The notes under the pieces are model-generated. The model was not told where the DNA came from, searched no databases, and worked only from the letters and a program-made list of their open reading frames with translations. Of a DNA stretch of 64,000 nucleotides, positions 43,326 to 51,850 are shown piece after piece; within the stretch, counting starts at the first letter, position 1; each line of letters starts with the position of its first letter. The translations under genes were made by a program, and so were the position numbers. The stretch lies in NCBI GenBank assembly GCA_035533015.1, contig DATLUQ010000062.1:1-64000 (forward strand), given 5' to 3'. The stretch is from Gemmatimonadaceae bacterium. Lineage in GTDB: Bacteria; Gemmatimonadota; Gemmatimonadetes; Gemmatimonadales; Gemmatimonadaceae.

Positions 43326-43331
43326 TATCTT
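43326..43331 (+). promoter_or_regulatory. -10 element of the MsbA-like gene
   Basis: TATCTT begins 17 bases before the ATG at 43343. The following GGGGGGTGA could act as ribosome site only if transcription starts very close to it, so the leader is very short. Confidence 0.35.
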
Positions 43332-43342
43332 GGGGGGTGACC

Positions 43343-45262
43343 ATGCCCCGACTTCCCGGTCGTCACGCCGAAGGTGGCGGCCGCCGCGCACGGAGTGGCG
43401 CCTCGGCGGCCGCCGGCGCTTCAGCCGTCAAGAAACCCCTCGATCCCAAGCGTGCCTGGAGAGAGGCGCGTGAGCTGATCGCCGAACACCGGCGGTCGCT
43501 TGTCATCGGGTTGTCGCTGATGGTGGTGAGCCGGCTGGCGGGGTTCGTATTGCCCGGCAGCTCCAAATATCTGATCGACACGGTGATCGGCAAGCACCGG
43601 CCCGATCTGCTCATGCCGCTCGCGCTGGCTGTGGCCGGCGCCACCCTGCTACAGGCGATCACCTCCTTCTCGCTGTCGCAGGTGGTGAGCGTCGCCGGAC
43701 AACGGGCCATCACCAACATGCGCAAGCGGGTGCAGGCCCACGTGCTGCGACTCCCCGTGTCGTACTTCGACTCCACGAAGACGGGCATCGTGATCTCGCG
43801 CGTCATGACCGACGCCGAAGGCGTGCGGAACGTGGTGGGCACGGGGATCATCCAACTGCTCGGTGGGCTGATGACGGCGCTGATCGCCATCACCGTCCTG
43901 TTCTATCTGAACTGGAAGCTCACCACGGCCACGCTGATCGTGCTGCTGACGTTCGGGGGGATGATGGCGTACGCCTTCCGCATGCTGCGGCCCTTGTTCC
44001 GTGAACGCGGCGCGATCAACGCCGACGTCACGGGCCGGCTGGCGGAGTCGATAGGCGGTATCCGCCTCGTGAAGGTGTACGTATCGGAACGGCGCGAGCG
44101 GAAGCTGTTCGCGGAGGGAGTGCACAAGCTGCTGCGGAACATCGCGCAGACGATCACCGGCACCTCGGCGGTGGGCTCGGGGACGACGGTGATCAGCGGC
44201 GTGATCGGCGTGCTGGTGATGGTGATCGCGGGGCGCGACGTGCTCAACGGCAAGATGACGCTGGGCGACCTGTTCATGTACGTGTACCTGGTGGGCCTGG
44301 TGGCGGCACCGCTGGTGCAGATCGCATCCATCGGCACGCAGATCTCCGAGGCATTCGCGGGGCTCGACCGCATTCGCGAGATCATGAACACGGCCACCGA
44401 GGACGCCGACGATGTATCGCGTCAGGCGGTGGACGACGTGGTCGGCGACGTGGAGTTCCAACACGTCTCGTTCGAATACGACCAGGACGTGCCCGTGCTG
44501 CGCGATGTGACCTTCAAGGCGCCCGCCGGTTCGACCACGGCGCTGGTGGGCTCGAGCGGGTCGGGCAAGAGCACGCTGATCGGGCTGGTCCAGGCGTTCT
44601 ACCATCCCAAGGCGGGGCATATCCTCATCGACGGGCGCGACCTCCAGCGGCTGCGGTTGCACGACTATCGGGCGCAGCTGGGCGTGGTGATGCAGGACAA
44701 TTTCCTGTTCGACGGAACGATTCGCGACAACATCGCCTTCGCCAAACCCGGCGCCACCGACACGGAGGTCGACCGCGTGGGGCGCATCGCGCACGTGGAC
44801 GAGTTCGTGAGCCGGTTCGAACACAAGTACGACACGGTGGTCGGCGAGCGCGGGGTCAAGCTGTCAGGGGGGCAGCGCCAACGTGTGGCGATCGCCCGAG
44901 CGATTCTCGCCGATCCGCGCATCCTGATTCTCGACGAGGCGACGTCGAGCCTGGATAGCGAGAGCGAGGCGCTGATCCGTGATGGGCTGCGTTCCCTGCG
45001 CCGCGGGCGCACGACGTTCGTGATCGCGCACCGGTTGTCGACCATCGAAAGCGCCGACCAGATCCTGGTGCTGGAGCACGGACAGATCGTGGAGCGCGGC
45101 AGCCACGCGGAGCTGATGGCGCTCGCCGGCCGCTACCGCCAGTTGCACGACCGGCAGCACGGCCTCGAGACCGATCAGTACATCAATCCGGGCGAGGATT
45201 TCCTGCCCGCAGCGCCGTCGCCCCGCGAAGCCATAAAGCGTGGGCCCCAAACGTCCGGGTGA
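43343..45262 (+). CDS. MsbA-like ABC exporter (permease-ATPase fusion), 639 aa
   Basis: A type IV ABC half-transporter that works as a homodimer. The transmembrane domain (six helices, about 55-340) starts after a basic N-terminus; the ATPase domain (about 370-610) has Walker A VGSSGSGKSTL, the signature KLSGGQRQRVAIARAIL, Walker B ILILDEATSSLDSE and switch VIAHRLSTI. The family exports lipids (MsbA) or drugs. The ATG at 43343 is used: GGGGGG lies six bases before it, and in-frame upstream codons have no support. The C-terminal 30 residues are a polar tail. Confidence 0.92.
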   Translation: MPRLPGRHAEGGGRRARSGASAAAGASAVKKPLDPKRAWREARELIAEHRRSLVIGLSLMVVSRLAGFVLPGSSKYLIDTVIGKHRPDLLMPLALAVAGATLLQAITSFSLSQVVSVAGQRAITNMRKRVQAHVLRLPVSYFDSTKTGIVISRVMTDAEGVRNVVGTGIIQLLGGLMTALIAITVLFYLNWKLTTATLIVLLTFGGMMAYAFRMLRPLFRERGAINADVTGRLAESIGGIRLVKVYVSERRERKLFAEGVHKLLRNIAQTITGTSAVGSGTTVISGVIGVLVMVIAGRDVLNGKMTLGDLFMYVYLVGLVAAPLVQIASIGTQISEAFAGLDRIREIMNTATEDADDVSRQAVDDVVGDVEFQHVSFEYDQDVPVLRDVTFKAPAGSTTALVGSSGSGKSTLIGLVQAFYHPKAGHILIDGRDLQRLRLHDYRAQLGVVMQDNFLFDGTIRDNIAFAKPGATDTEVDRVGRIAHVDEFVSRFEHKYDTVVGERGVKLSGGQRQRVAIARAILADPRILILDEATSSLDSESEALIRDGLRSLRRGRTTFVIAHRLSTIESADQILVLEHGQIVERGSHAELMALAGRYRQLHDRQHGLETDQYINPGEDFLPAAPSPREAIKRGPQTSG

Positions 45263-45274
45263 GACCCGGCCGTA

Positions 45275-45312
45275 GCCTGTTTGACGGATTCTTTCAGGAT
45301 TCGTTAACAGGC
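45275..45312. promoter_or_regulatory. Inverted repeat and promoter-like pair upstream of the receptor gene
   Basis: GCCTGTT (45275-45281) and AACAGGC (45306-45312) are perfect inverted repeats. Between them TTGACG (45281-45286) is a good -35, with TTAACA 17 bases downstream as a weak -10. This could be the receptor promoter inside an operator, or a terminator for the exporter gene. Confidence 0.3.
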
Positions 45313-45417
45313 GATTTCAGAGGCGAGAACGGTCAACGCCCCCTCGGCAATCCGCGTACGAATCACTAGAACGCGGTGCGCGCGTGCACCGGCCGTGAAC
45401 GCCACCCCCGACTGCCC

Positions 45418-48400
45418 ATGAAGAGCGCTCTCTGTATCGCCGCCCTGTTCCTCGCGGCCGCATTCTCCACCGCCTCCGCCCAGGGCGGATCGGTGGACAT
45501 CATTCGGGGCCGCGTGACCGGTCCCGACGGACACCCGCTGGCCAACGTCACCGTCAACGTCCAGTCGATGACCGATGAGACGACCCGGTCGTCCCGCACG
45601 GGTGCGGACGGCCGGTTCACCGTGCTGTTCGCCGGCGGCGACGGCGACTACATGGTGAACTTCCTGTCGATCGGCATGGTGCCACTCAGCTTCGAGGTCC
45701 AGAAGACGAATGATGACGACGCGGTGATCCTCGCCAACGGCAAGATGGAGGCGGCACCGACGCAACTCGACGCGGTCCGCGTGAATGCGAATCGAGCGCG
45801 GCCCACCGTCGGCGACGAGAACCGGCCCGATATCGGTGGCGTGGAGCAGTCGATGAATTCGCAGGGCATTCCGATCGGGGCGCTCGGCGACCTGTCGGCG
45901 ATGGCCGCCTACCTGCCAGGCGTGACCGCGATGTCCAACGCCGATGGGACGATGGGCTTCTCCGTGCTCGGGCTCGGCTCCGACCAGAACAACATCAGCC
46001 TCAACGGGCTGACCTTCGGAGGCACACTACCGCGCGACGTGCAGGTCAATGCGCGGCTGTCCACCACGACCTTCGATCCGTCTCGCGGCGGATTCAGCGG
46101 CGGCCAGGTCTCGGCTCGGACGTTCAGCGGGTCCAACTACATCAACCGCAGTCTTCACGTCACATTCGACAACCCGGATCTGCAATGGGCCAATCCCACG
46201 TCGCGGGCGCTGGGACAGCAATATGACGACGTCATCGCCAGCGGCGCGTTGAGCGGGCCGCTCATCTGGAACAAGCTGTTCTACAACACGTCGTTCCAAT
46301 TCGGACGCCAGAGCAGCAACCTGCAGACCCTGCTCAACACGAACCAGTCGGCGCTCCAGAGCGTCGGCATCTCGCAGGACTCGGTCAATCAGCTGCTGGC
46401 GTACATGCAGGGCGCAGGGATTCCGGCCACGGTGGGCGCCGTGCCGTCCGACCGGCTCAACAATTCGGCCGGGGTATTCGCCCAGATGAGTTTCTCGCCC
46501 ACGGGCACCGACACCTGGGGCATGCTGTTCAACGGCTCGTGGAACCAGTCGGGCGCCGCCTCGCTGAACACCTCGTCCGTCCCGGCCCACGGTGGCCAGT
46601 CGACGCGCCGGTCCGGGACGCTGCAGGTGACCCACGCCGGGTATTTCGGCTACGGATTCCTCGACGAGACGAGCGCCTCGCTGTCGGCCACCGCGTCGGA
46701 TGCCAGCGCCTACCTGTTGTTGCCCGGAGCGAACGTGCTGGTGAGCTCCGTGCTGCCCGACGGCGCGTCCGGGGTCTCGACGCTCCAGTTCGGCGGCAAC
46801 TCCGGCTATCCGCAGACCTCCACGAACTATCAATGGGAGTTCTCCAATGCGACGTCGTGGTTCAGCGACGACAATACGCACCGGATCAAGCTCACCGAAG
46901 ACATCCAACTGAGCCGCTACATCCAGAACCAGAACGCGAACTCGCGCGGTACGTTCACGTTCAATTCACTGTCCGATCTCGAGGCCGGCATCCCCGCGTC
47001 GTTCACCCGCCGGTTGGCGCCAGCGTACAAGAGCGGCGACGTCGCAACGTACGCGATGTCGCTGGGCGACGCGTGGCGGCCGGTGGACGTGTTGCAGGTG
47101 CAGTACGGATTCCGCGCCGAGGGGAGCGAGTTCAGCACCACCCCGATGTACAACCCGCTCGTCGACAGCCTGTACGGTCTGCGCAACAACGTCGTGCCGA
47201 ACGACATCACGATCAGCCCGCGGGTGGGCTTCAGCTGGCAGGTGGGGTCGGCGCCGCAGATCGAGGGATTCCGCGGGGCCTTTCATCCGCCGCTCTACGT
47301 GATCACGGGAGGCGTGGGTGAGTTCCGCAACAACCCGACCGCGACGTTGATCGCCAACGCGGTGGACCAGACCGGCCTGCCCAGCGCCGCCCAGCAGATC
47401 ACCTGCGTGGGGAGCGCGGCGCCCACGCCGGACTGGGCGGCGTACGCCCAGAACGCGGCCAACATTCCGACCACGTGCGCCGGCGGCTCCACGGGCGTGT
47501 TCGCCAACTCGGCGCCCAACGTGGCGTTGTTCAGCCCGGACTACCGCACGCAGCGCAGTTGGCGCGGCAACCTCGGCATTCGCGGGCTGCTCACATCGCT
47601 GTTCAACGGCAACCTGACCTACACCTATTCGATCAACGACGACCAGCGCGGCTCGATCGACCGGAACTTCTCCGACGTGCCACAGTTCAGCCTGGCCAAT
47701 GAGGACAATCGGCCGGTGTACGTCTCACCAGCCAGCATCGTGCCCTCCACCGGCGCCATCGCCGCCGGGTCGAACCGCGCGTCGTCTGACTTCTCGCAAG
47801 TCTCCGAAGCGGTGTCCGACCTGCGGTCGTACACCCAGGAACTCCAGTTCGGGATCTCGCCGCGCACGTTCAACTCCATCTTCAACTGGAGCCTGACCTA
47901 CGTATACCGCGACACGAAGCAGTTGAGCCGCGGATTCGGTGACAACACGGCGGGCGATCCGTTGGCGCTCTTCTGGGGCAACACCGGGCCGCAGCATCAG
48001 GTCAACTTCAACACGTCGATCACACTCGGCGGCGCGGTGAATCTGACGACGTTCATCCGCGTCAGCTCCGGCAACCGGTTCACACCGAGCGTGGCAGGCG
48101 ACATCAACGGCGATGGCTCCTCCAACGACCGGGCATTCATCTTCAACCCGGCCACGGCGAGCGACTCGGGCCTGCGCAGCGGCATGCAGTCCCTGCTCGG
48201 CAGCCTGTCGGGGAGCACGCGGCAGTGCCTCACCGCCCAGCTTGGCCAGATCGCCGGCCGCAACAGTTGCAGCGGACCGTGGGCGGTGCAGATGAGCGCG
48301 CTCAATATCCAGCTGGTGTCGGACCGCGTGCGGCTGCCCTCGCGGATGACCGTGGCGCTCAGCCTTGCCAACCCACTCACCGGGGTCGACGCGCTGGTGC

Positions 48401-49200
48401 ATGGCGGCAGCAACCTGGCCGGGTGGGGGCAGCCTCCGGTGGTGGATCCGACCCTGCTCTACGTGCGTGGGTTCAATGCGACCACGAATGAGTTCCAGTA
48501 CGAGGTCAATCCGCGGTTCGGCAACGCGCCCGCGGCACAGTTGGCCTCGTGGGCTCCATTCACCGCCACGCTGGACGTCAAGCTCGCGGTCGGACCCGAT
48601 CGGAATCTCCAGCAGTTGGAGCAGTTGCTGCGCGGGAGCGGACCGGGTGGACGCGGGAATGGTTTTGGCGGGCGCGGCGGGCGCGGTGGTGGTTTCGGCG
48701 GTGGCCGGAGCGGCGCGCCCCCAGGCCGCCCCACCGAAACGCAGATCAAGGCCCGCTACGTGCGTGGCTATCCGAACCCGATGGACCAGATGCTGCGCCA
48801 GAAGGATCCGCTCAAACTCACCGACGTGCAGACCGACAGCCTCATCAGGATGAACAAGCAGTTCACGGCGGCGGTGGACTCCATCTGGACGCCGATCTCC
48901 AGGTACCTGGCCGCGCTGCCGCAGGAGTTCGACGTCACGGAGGCGTTCACCCACGTGAGCACCGGGCAGAACGCCACCATCGATCTGCTGCTCGCGTATG
49001 CGCCGCGGGTCAAGGCATTGTTGACGCCGGATCAGTTCCGGCAGCTGCCGACCTTCCTGGCGGCCTTCCTGGATCCGCAAACGCTGCGCGAACTACGCCC
49101 GGGCATGGCGTTCGGATTCGGCGGGTTCGGCGGTGGCGGCGGCGGGATGGGAGGGGGCGGGGGTGGTGGCGGTGGTGGGCGCGGCGGCCGCGGGGGCTGA
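45418..49200 (+). CDS. TonB-dependent-receptor-like outer-membrane protein with extra C-terminal domain, 1260 aa
   Basis: A signal peptide (about 1-20, FSTASAQG) precedes a carboxypeptidase-regulatory domain (about 22-110, RGRVTGPDGHPLANVTVNVQ), a plug-like region and a long beta-barrel (about 240-1070) with repeated aromatic strands. The family is the SusC-like/OAR receptors, probably for oligosaccharide or peptide uptake. Unusually, the protein does not end with the barrel. A Gly-rich linker (about 1080-1105) leads to a helical segment with LTDVQTDSLIRMNKQ and LTPDQFRQLPTFL, resembling LTxxQ (Spy/CpxP-like) motifs, then a tail of glycines to the stop. No SusD partner is adjacent. Confidence 0.85.
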   Translation: MKSALCIAALFLAAAFSTASAQGGSVDIIRGRVTGPDGHPLANVTVNVQSMTDETTRSSRTGADGRFTVLFAGGDGDYMVNFLSIGMVPLSFEVQKTNDDDAVILANGKMEAAPTQLDAVRVNANRARPTVGDENRPDIGGVEQSMNSQGIPIGALGDLSAMAAYLPGVTAMSNADGTMGFSVLGLGSDQNNISLNGLTFGGTLPRDVQVNARLSTTTFDPSRGGFSGGQVSARTFSGSNYINRSLHVTFDNPDLQWANPTSRALGQQYDDVIASGALSGPLIWNKLFYNTSFQFGRQSSNLQTLLNTNQSALQSVGISQDSVNQLLAYMQGAGIPATVGAVPSDRLNNSAGVFAQMSFSPTGTDTWGMLFNGSWNQSGAASLNTSSVPAHGGQSTRRSGTLQVTHAGYFGYGFLDETSASLSATASDASAYLLLPGANVLVSSVLPDGASGVSTLQFGGNSGYPQTSTNYQWEFSNATSWFSDDNTHRIKLTEDIQLSRYIQNQNANSRGTFTFNSLSDLEAGIPASFTRRLAPAYKSGDVATYAMSLGDAWRPVDVLQVQYGFRAEGSEFSTTPMYNPLVDSLYGLRNNVVPNDITISPRVGFSWQVGSAPQIEGFRGAFHPPLYVITGGVGEFRNNPTATLIANAVDQTGLPSAAQQITCVGSAAPTPDWAAYAQNAANIPTTCAGGSTGVFANSAPNVALFSPDYRTQRSWRGNLGIRGLLTSLFNGNLTYTYSINDDQRGSIDRNFSDVPQFSLANEDNRPVYVSPASIVPSTGAIAAGSNRASSDFSQVSEAVSDLRSYTQELQFGISPRTFNSIFNWSLTYVYRDTKQLSRGFGDNTAGDPLALFWGNTGPQHQVNFNTSITLGGAVNLTTFIRVSSGNRFTPSVAGDINGDGSSNDRAFIFNPATASDSGLRSGMQSLLGSLSGSTRQCLTAQLGQIAGRNSCSGPWAVQMSALNIQLVSDRVRLPSRMTVALSLANPLTGVDALVHGGSNLAGWGQPPVVDPTLLYVRGFNATTNEFQYEVNPRFGNAPAAQLASWAPFTATLDVKLAVGPDRNLQQLEQLLRGSGPGGRGNGFGGRGGRGGGFGGGRSGAPPGRPTETQIKARYVRGYPNPMDQMLRQKDPLKLTDVQTDSLIRMNKQFTAAVDSIWTPISRYLAALPQEFDVTEAFTHVSTGQNATIDLLLAYAPRVKALLTPDQFRQLPTFLAAFLDPQTLRELRPGMAFGFGGFGGGGGGMGGGGGGGGGGRGGRGG

Positions 49201-49230
49201 GCGCGAACGGATCACTGAGGACTGCGCGAA

Positions 49231-49257
49231 CCGCACCCGGCCTGCTGCCGGGTGCGG
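49231..49257. terminator. Strong bidirectional terminator
   Basis: CCGCACCCGGC (49231-49241) and GCCGGGTGCGG (49247-49257) form 11 perfect pairs around CTGCT, between the receptor gene and the convergent bacilliredoxin gene. Confidence 0.75.
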
Positions 49258-49273
49258 CAGGGCAGGACCACCG

Positions 49274-49720
49274 TCACCCACAGTGCTCGTCGAACGCGCC
49301 CACGAGATCCTTCGCGATCTCCGCTGCCGGCCGCCCTTCGATCTGCCAGCGCTCCAGCATGAACACCAGCTTCCCGTCCTTCAGTAACGCGATCTGCGGC
49401 GACGACGGCGGGTACCCGGTGAAATAGCTCCTCGCGCGGGCCGTGGCGTCGGCATCCTGGCCCGCGAACACGGTGGCCAGGTGCGCCGGCTTCACCGCGT
49501 GACGGATCGCCATCGCTGCTGCCGGACGCGCATTGCGCGCCGAGCAGCCGCACACGGAATTCACCACGACGAGCGTCGTGCCCGTGGCGTCCTTGACCGC
49601 GGCGTCCACTTCCTGCGGCGTGCGCAGTTCACGGAAGCCAATCCCGGTGAGTTCGGCGCGCATCGGCGCCACCAGTTCTTCGGGGTACATGGTCGGGGCC
49701 GTGCGAAGATTCAGACTCAT
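49274..49720 (-). CDS. brxA: Bacilliredoxin-family protein (BrxA/BrxB, YphP type), 148 aa
   Basis: A DUF1094 thioredoxin-like protein with the CGC active site at residues 57-59 (VVVNSVCGCSA), preceded by the family N-terminus MYPEELVAPMRAEL and followed by YFTGYPPSSPQIALLKDG. In Firmicutes it removes bacillithiol from proteins; elsewhere its thiol partner is not clear. The length is normal. It is the last gene of a leftward series and starts 12 bases after the GroES-like gene. Confidence 0.9.
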   Translation of the reverse strand: MSLNLRTAPTMYPEELVAPMRAELTGIGFRELRTPQEVDAAVKDATGTTLVVVNSVCGCSARNARPAAAMAIRHAVKPAHLATVFAGQDADATARARSYFTGYPPSSPQIALLKDGKLVFMLERWQIEGRPAAEIAKDLVGAFDEHCG

Positions 49721-49732
49721 GATTCCACTCCG

Positions 49733-50095
49733 TTAGGATTCGTCGCGCACCAGCGCGAGTATCGCTTGCTGCGGGACGACGAGGTACCGCTCGCCCTCGA
49801 ACGTGATCTCCACCGCCGCCTTGCGGAAGAACAGCGCATAGTCGCCTTCGCGCGCCTGCATCGGTACGAATCGCGTCTCGCGCATGGGCGCCCGCCAGGG
49901 CTCGTCGGACCCCGCGTCGGGACTCGGTAGCGGAAGGCCGGGACCGGTGGCCACGATCGTGCCGCCCTGCACCGCTTGGTTGTCCACGGCGGTCGGCGGC
50001 AGGTACAGCCCGACGTTCGTCCGCTCCTCGCCTTCTTCGACCTTGACCAGCACGCGGTCGCCGACGACGATCAGTTCCTTGTCCTTGCGGTGCAT
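49733..50095 (-). CDS. GroES-like co-chaperonin family protein, 120 aa
   Basis: The Cpn10 fold is recognisable: ELIVVGDRVLVKVEEGEERTNVGLYLPPTA at the N-terminus (with the mobile-loop region), then GGTIVATGPG, and finally YALFFRKAAVEITFEGERYLVV. It is about 25 residues longer than GroES because of an insertion (about 60-85, rich in Pro and charged residues). There is no adjacent groEL, so this is a stand-alone paralogue of unknown partner. The ATG is preceded by six C bases and then a TATATT, so the mRNA is probably leaderless. Confidence 0.85.
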   Translation of the reverse strand: MHRKDKELIVVGDRVLVKVEEGEERTNVGLYLPPTAVDNQAVQGGTIVATGPGLPLPSPDAGSDEPWRAPMRETRFVPMQAREGDYALFFRKAAVEITFEGERYLVVPQQAILALVRDES

Positions 50096-50101
50096 GGGGG
50101 G

Positions 50102-50107
50102 AATATA
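50102..50107 (-). promoter_or_regulatory. -10 element of the GroES-like gene (leaderless)
   Basis: On the leftward strand TATATT is followed by exactly six bases and then the ATG, which places the transcription start at or near the start codon. This matches the geometry at sdpR (59575-59580). Confidence 0.45.
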
Positions 50108-50124
50108 ATCGTCCCCGCCGATCT

Positions 50125-51243
50125 CTACGGCGAGGGCTGGTCCAACACGGCATCCAGCCGGTCGAGCGCCTCGGCCAGATTGGCGCGGCCGAAGCCGAGG
50201 CGCACTTCGTGGCTGGCGGCATCGAACACGGTGCCTGGCAGGAGCAGCACCCCGGACCGCTCGAGCACGCGCGCGCAGAAGGCATCGACGTCCCCCGCGA
50301 CCAGCGTAGGAAAGGTCACCGAACCGGCCTGCGGCGGCACCCAGCGCAGCAGGCCGGACCGCCGCGTGAAGAACCCGCGCAGGAGCCCAAGATTGGCCGT
50401 GACGATAGCGCGGTTCCGCGCCAAGATCGCCTCGCCGGCACCCAGCGCCACCGCGGCCAGCAGTTCGCTCGGGGCGCTGTTGCAGATCGTCGTGTAGTCC
50501 TTGATCTCTGCCGCGGCAGACAGGATGGCCGCATCGCGGGAGGCCAGCCACCCGATCCGCAGCCCGGCCAACCCATAGGCCTTGGACAGGACGCCCAGCG
50601 ATACCCCACGCTCATAGGCGTCGCACATCGCGGGGAGACGGTCGGCCGGCGCGTATTCCAGCCCGCGATAGACCTCGTCCGACAGCACCACGAGGCCGTG
50701 ACGGCGGGCGAAGGCAACGATGGCCTCGAAGATGGGCCGGGCGAAATGGTGGCCCGTGGGGTTGTGTGGCGAGTTGACGATGAGCAGCCGCGTGTTGGGG
50801 CGGACCAGGCGCGCGAGGTCGGCCGGATCGGGGGCCCAGGTGGTCGGGTCGGCCTGCCAGGCCGAGACCTCGGCGCCGGCGGCTCGGGGGAGTTCGAACA
50901 GCGATTGGTAGCACGGCCACTGGACGATGGCATGGTCGCCGGGGCCCAGCGTGGCGTTCACGAGCGTGAAGACGCCTTCCTGGGCGCCCGCGTGGACCAG
51001 CACGCCACCCGCCGGCAAGGCCTCGTACAGGGCCGCGATGGCGGAACGCAGGGTGGGATGGCCGCTGCTTTCTGTGTAACCCAGACGAAGGGCGAGCAGC
51101 CGCTGCGTGGCCTCCCTTCCCGGGCTCATGGCCAGCAGGTCGCCAACGCTCAGCGTTTCGCAGTCGGATCCCGACAGCAGGTAGGGGGCCGAGAATTCCC
51201 GATCTGCGAAGTACCGCTCGAGCCGGAACGCGACGGGGCGCAT
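50125..51243 (-). CDS. PLP-dependent aminotransferase (class I/II), 372 aa
   Basis: A fold-type I aminotransferase. The PLP lysine lies in SLGVLSKAYGLAGLRIGW, with the substrate/PLP residues VNSPHNPTG and VLSDEVYRGLE. The overall length and the N-terminal LERYFADREFSAPYLLSGSD are typical of the capreomycidine synthase-like/aspartate aminotransferase subgroup. The substrate is unknown. It is 10 bases downstream of the membrane-protein gene and 29 bases upstream of the GroES-like gene on the same strand. Confidence 0.9.
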   Translation of the reverse strand: MRPVAFRLERYFADREFSAPYLLSGSDCETLSVGDLLAMSPGREATQRLLALRLGYTESSGHPTLRSAIAALYEALPAGGVLVHAGAQEGVFTLVNATLGPGDHAIVQWPCYQSLFELPRAAGAEVSAWQADPTTWAPDPADLARLVRPNTRLLIVNSPHNPTGHHFARPIFEAIVAFARRHGLVVLSDEVYRGLEYAPADRLPAMCDAYERGVSLGVLSKAYGLAGLRIGWLASRDAAILSAAAEIKDYTTICNSAPSELLAAVALGAGEAILARNRAIVTANLGLLRGFFTRRSGLLRWVPPQAGSVTFPTLVAGDVDAFCARVLERSGVLLLPGTVFDAASHEVRLGFGRANLAEALDRLDAVLDQPSP

Positions 51244-51253
51244 GGTGGCGGCG

Positions 51254-51775
51254 CTAGGAACCGGCGGCGCGTTCGCGCTCGTGCTTCTCGTGCAGTTCCG
51301 TGGCGACGATGGTCCGGCGCACGACCGTGACGATGACGGCGAGGAGCGCCGCCCATGCGCAGATCGCCAGTTCCCGCGTCCAGAAGGCGGTCACCGCCAT
51401 GCCGGGCCAGTCGTCGAACCCGGCCCTCGCGGTGCCCGTGGGTTCCCGGTGGGCCCAGATGAGGAGCACGCTCGTGGTCATCTCTCCCACCACGACCGCG
51501 AAAGCGAAGGCGGGAGCCCGCCAGAACCACTTCTTGAGCGGGTAGTTGGCCAGGTGGGCGGTCGCCATGGCGCACACGAATGCAACCCCGAGGGCCAAGG
51601 TGCCGCCAAAGTAGAGCCAGCTCGCGGTCCCGTGGGTGAGAGCGACCGACCGGTACAGACGGAGCACGATCCCCGTGATGAGGCCCGTTTCAACGAGGTT
51701 GAAGGAGAGCCGCCGGAAGGCCTTGGACTCCTCCAACCGTAGCTCGATGGGGTGACGCGGGAAGAAGGTTGCCAT
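51254..51775 (-). CDS. Hypothetical four-helix membrane protein, 173 aa
   Basis: No family recognised. The N-terminus is soluble and charged (PRHPIELRLEESKAFRRLSF), then four hydrophobic segments at about 25-43, 52-74, 85-107 and 130-152, and a charged C-terminal tail (about 153-173). It looks like a small inner-membrane protein. It lies 75 bp after the hybrid kinase and just before the aminotransferase in the same direction; it could be part of that transcription unit, but nothing shows a shared function. Confidence 0.65.
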   Translation of the reverse strand: MATFFPRHPIELRLEESKAFRRLSFNLVETGLITGIVLRLYRSVALTHGTASWLYFGGTLALGVAFVCAMATAHLANYPLKKWFWRAPAFAFAVVVGEMTTSVLLIWAHREPTGTARAGFDDWPGMAVTAFWTRELAICAWAALLAVIVTVVRRTIVATELHEKHERERAAGS

Positions 51776-51850
51776 GAGCGCTCGCGTTCCTCGTCTTGGA
51801 CACTCGTCGAGGAGAAAGGGATCGACACGGGGGCCGCCCGCGTCTGGAAC

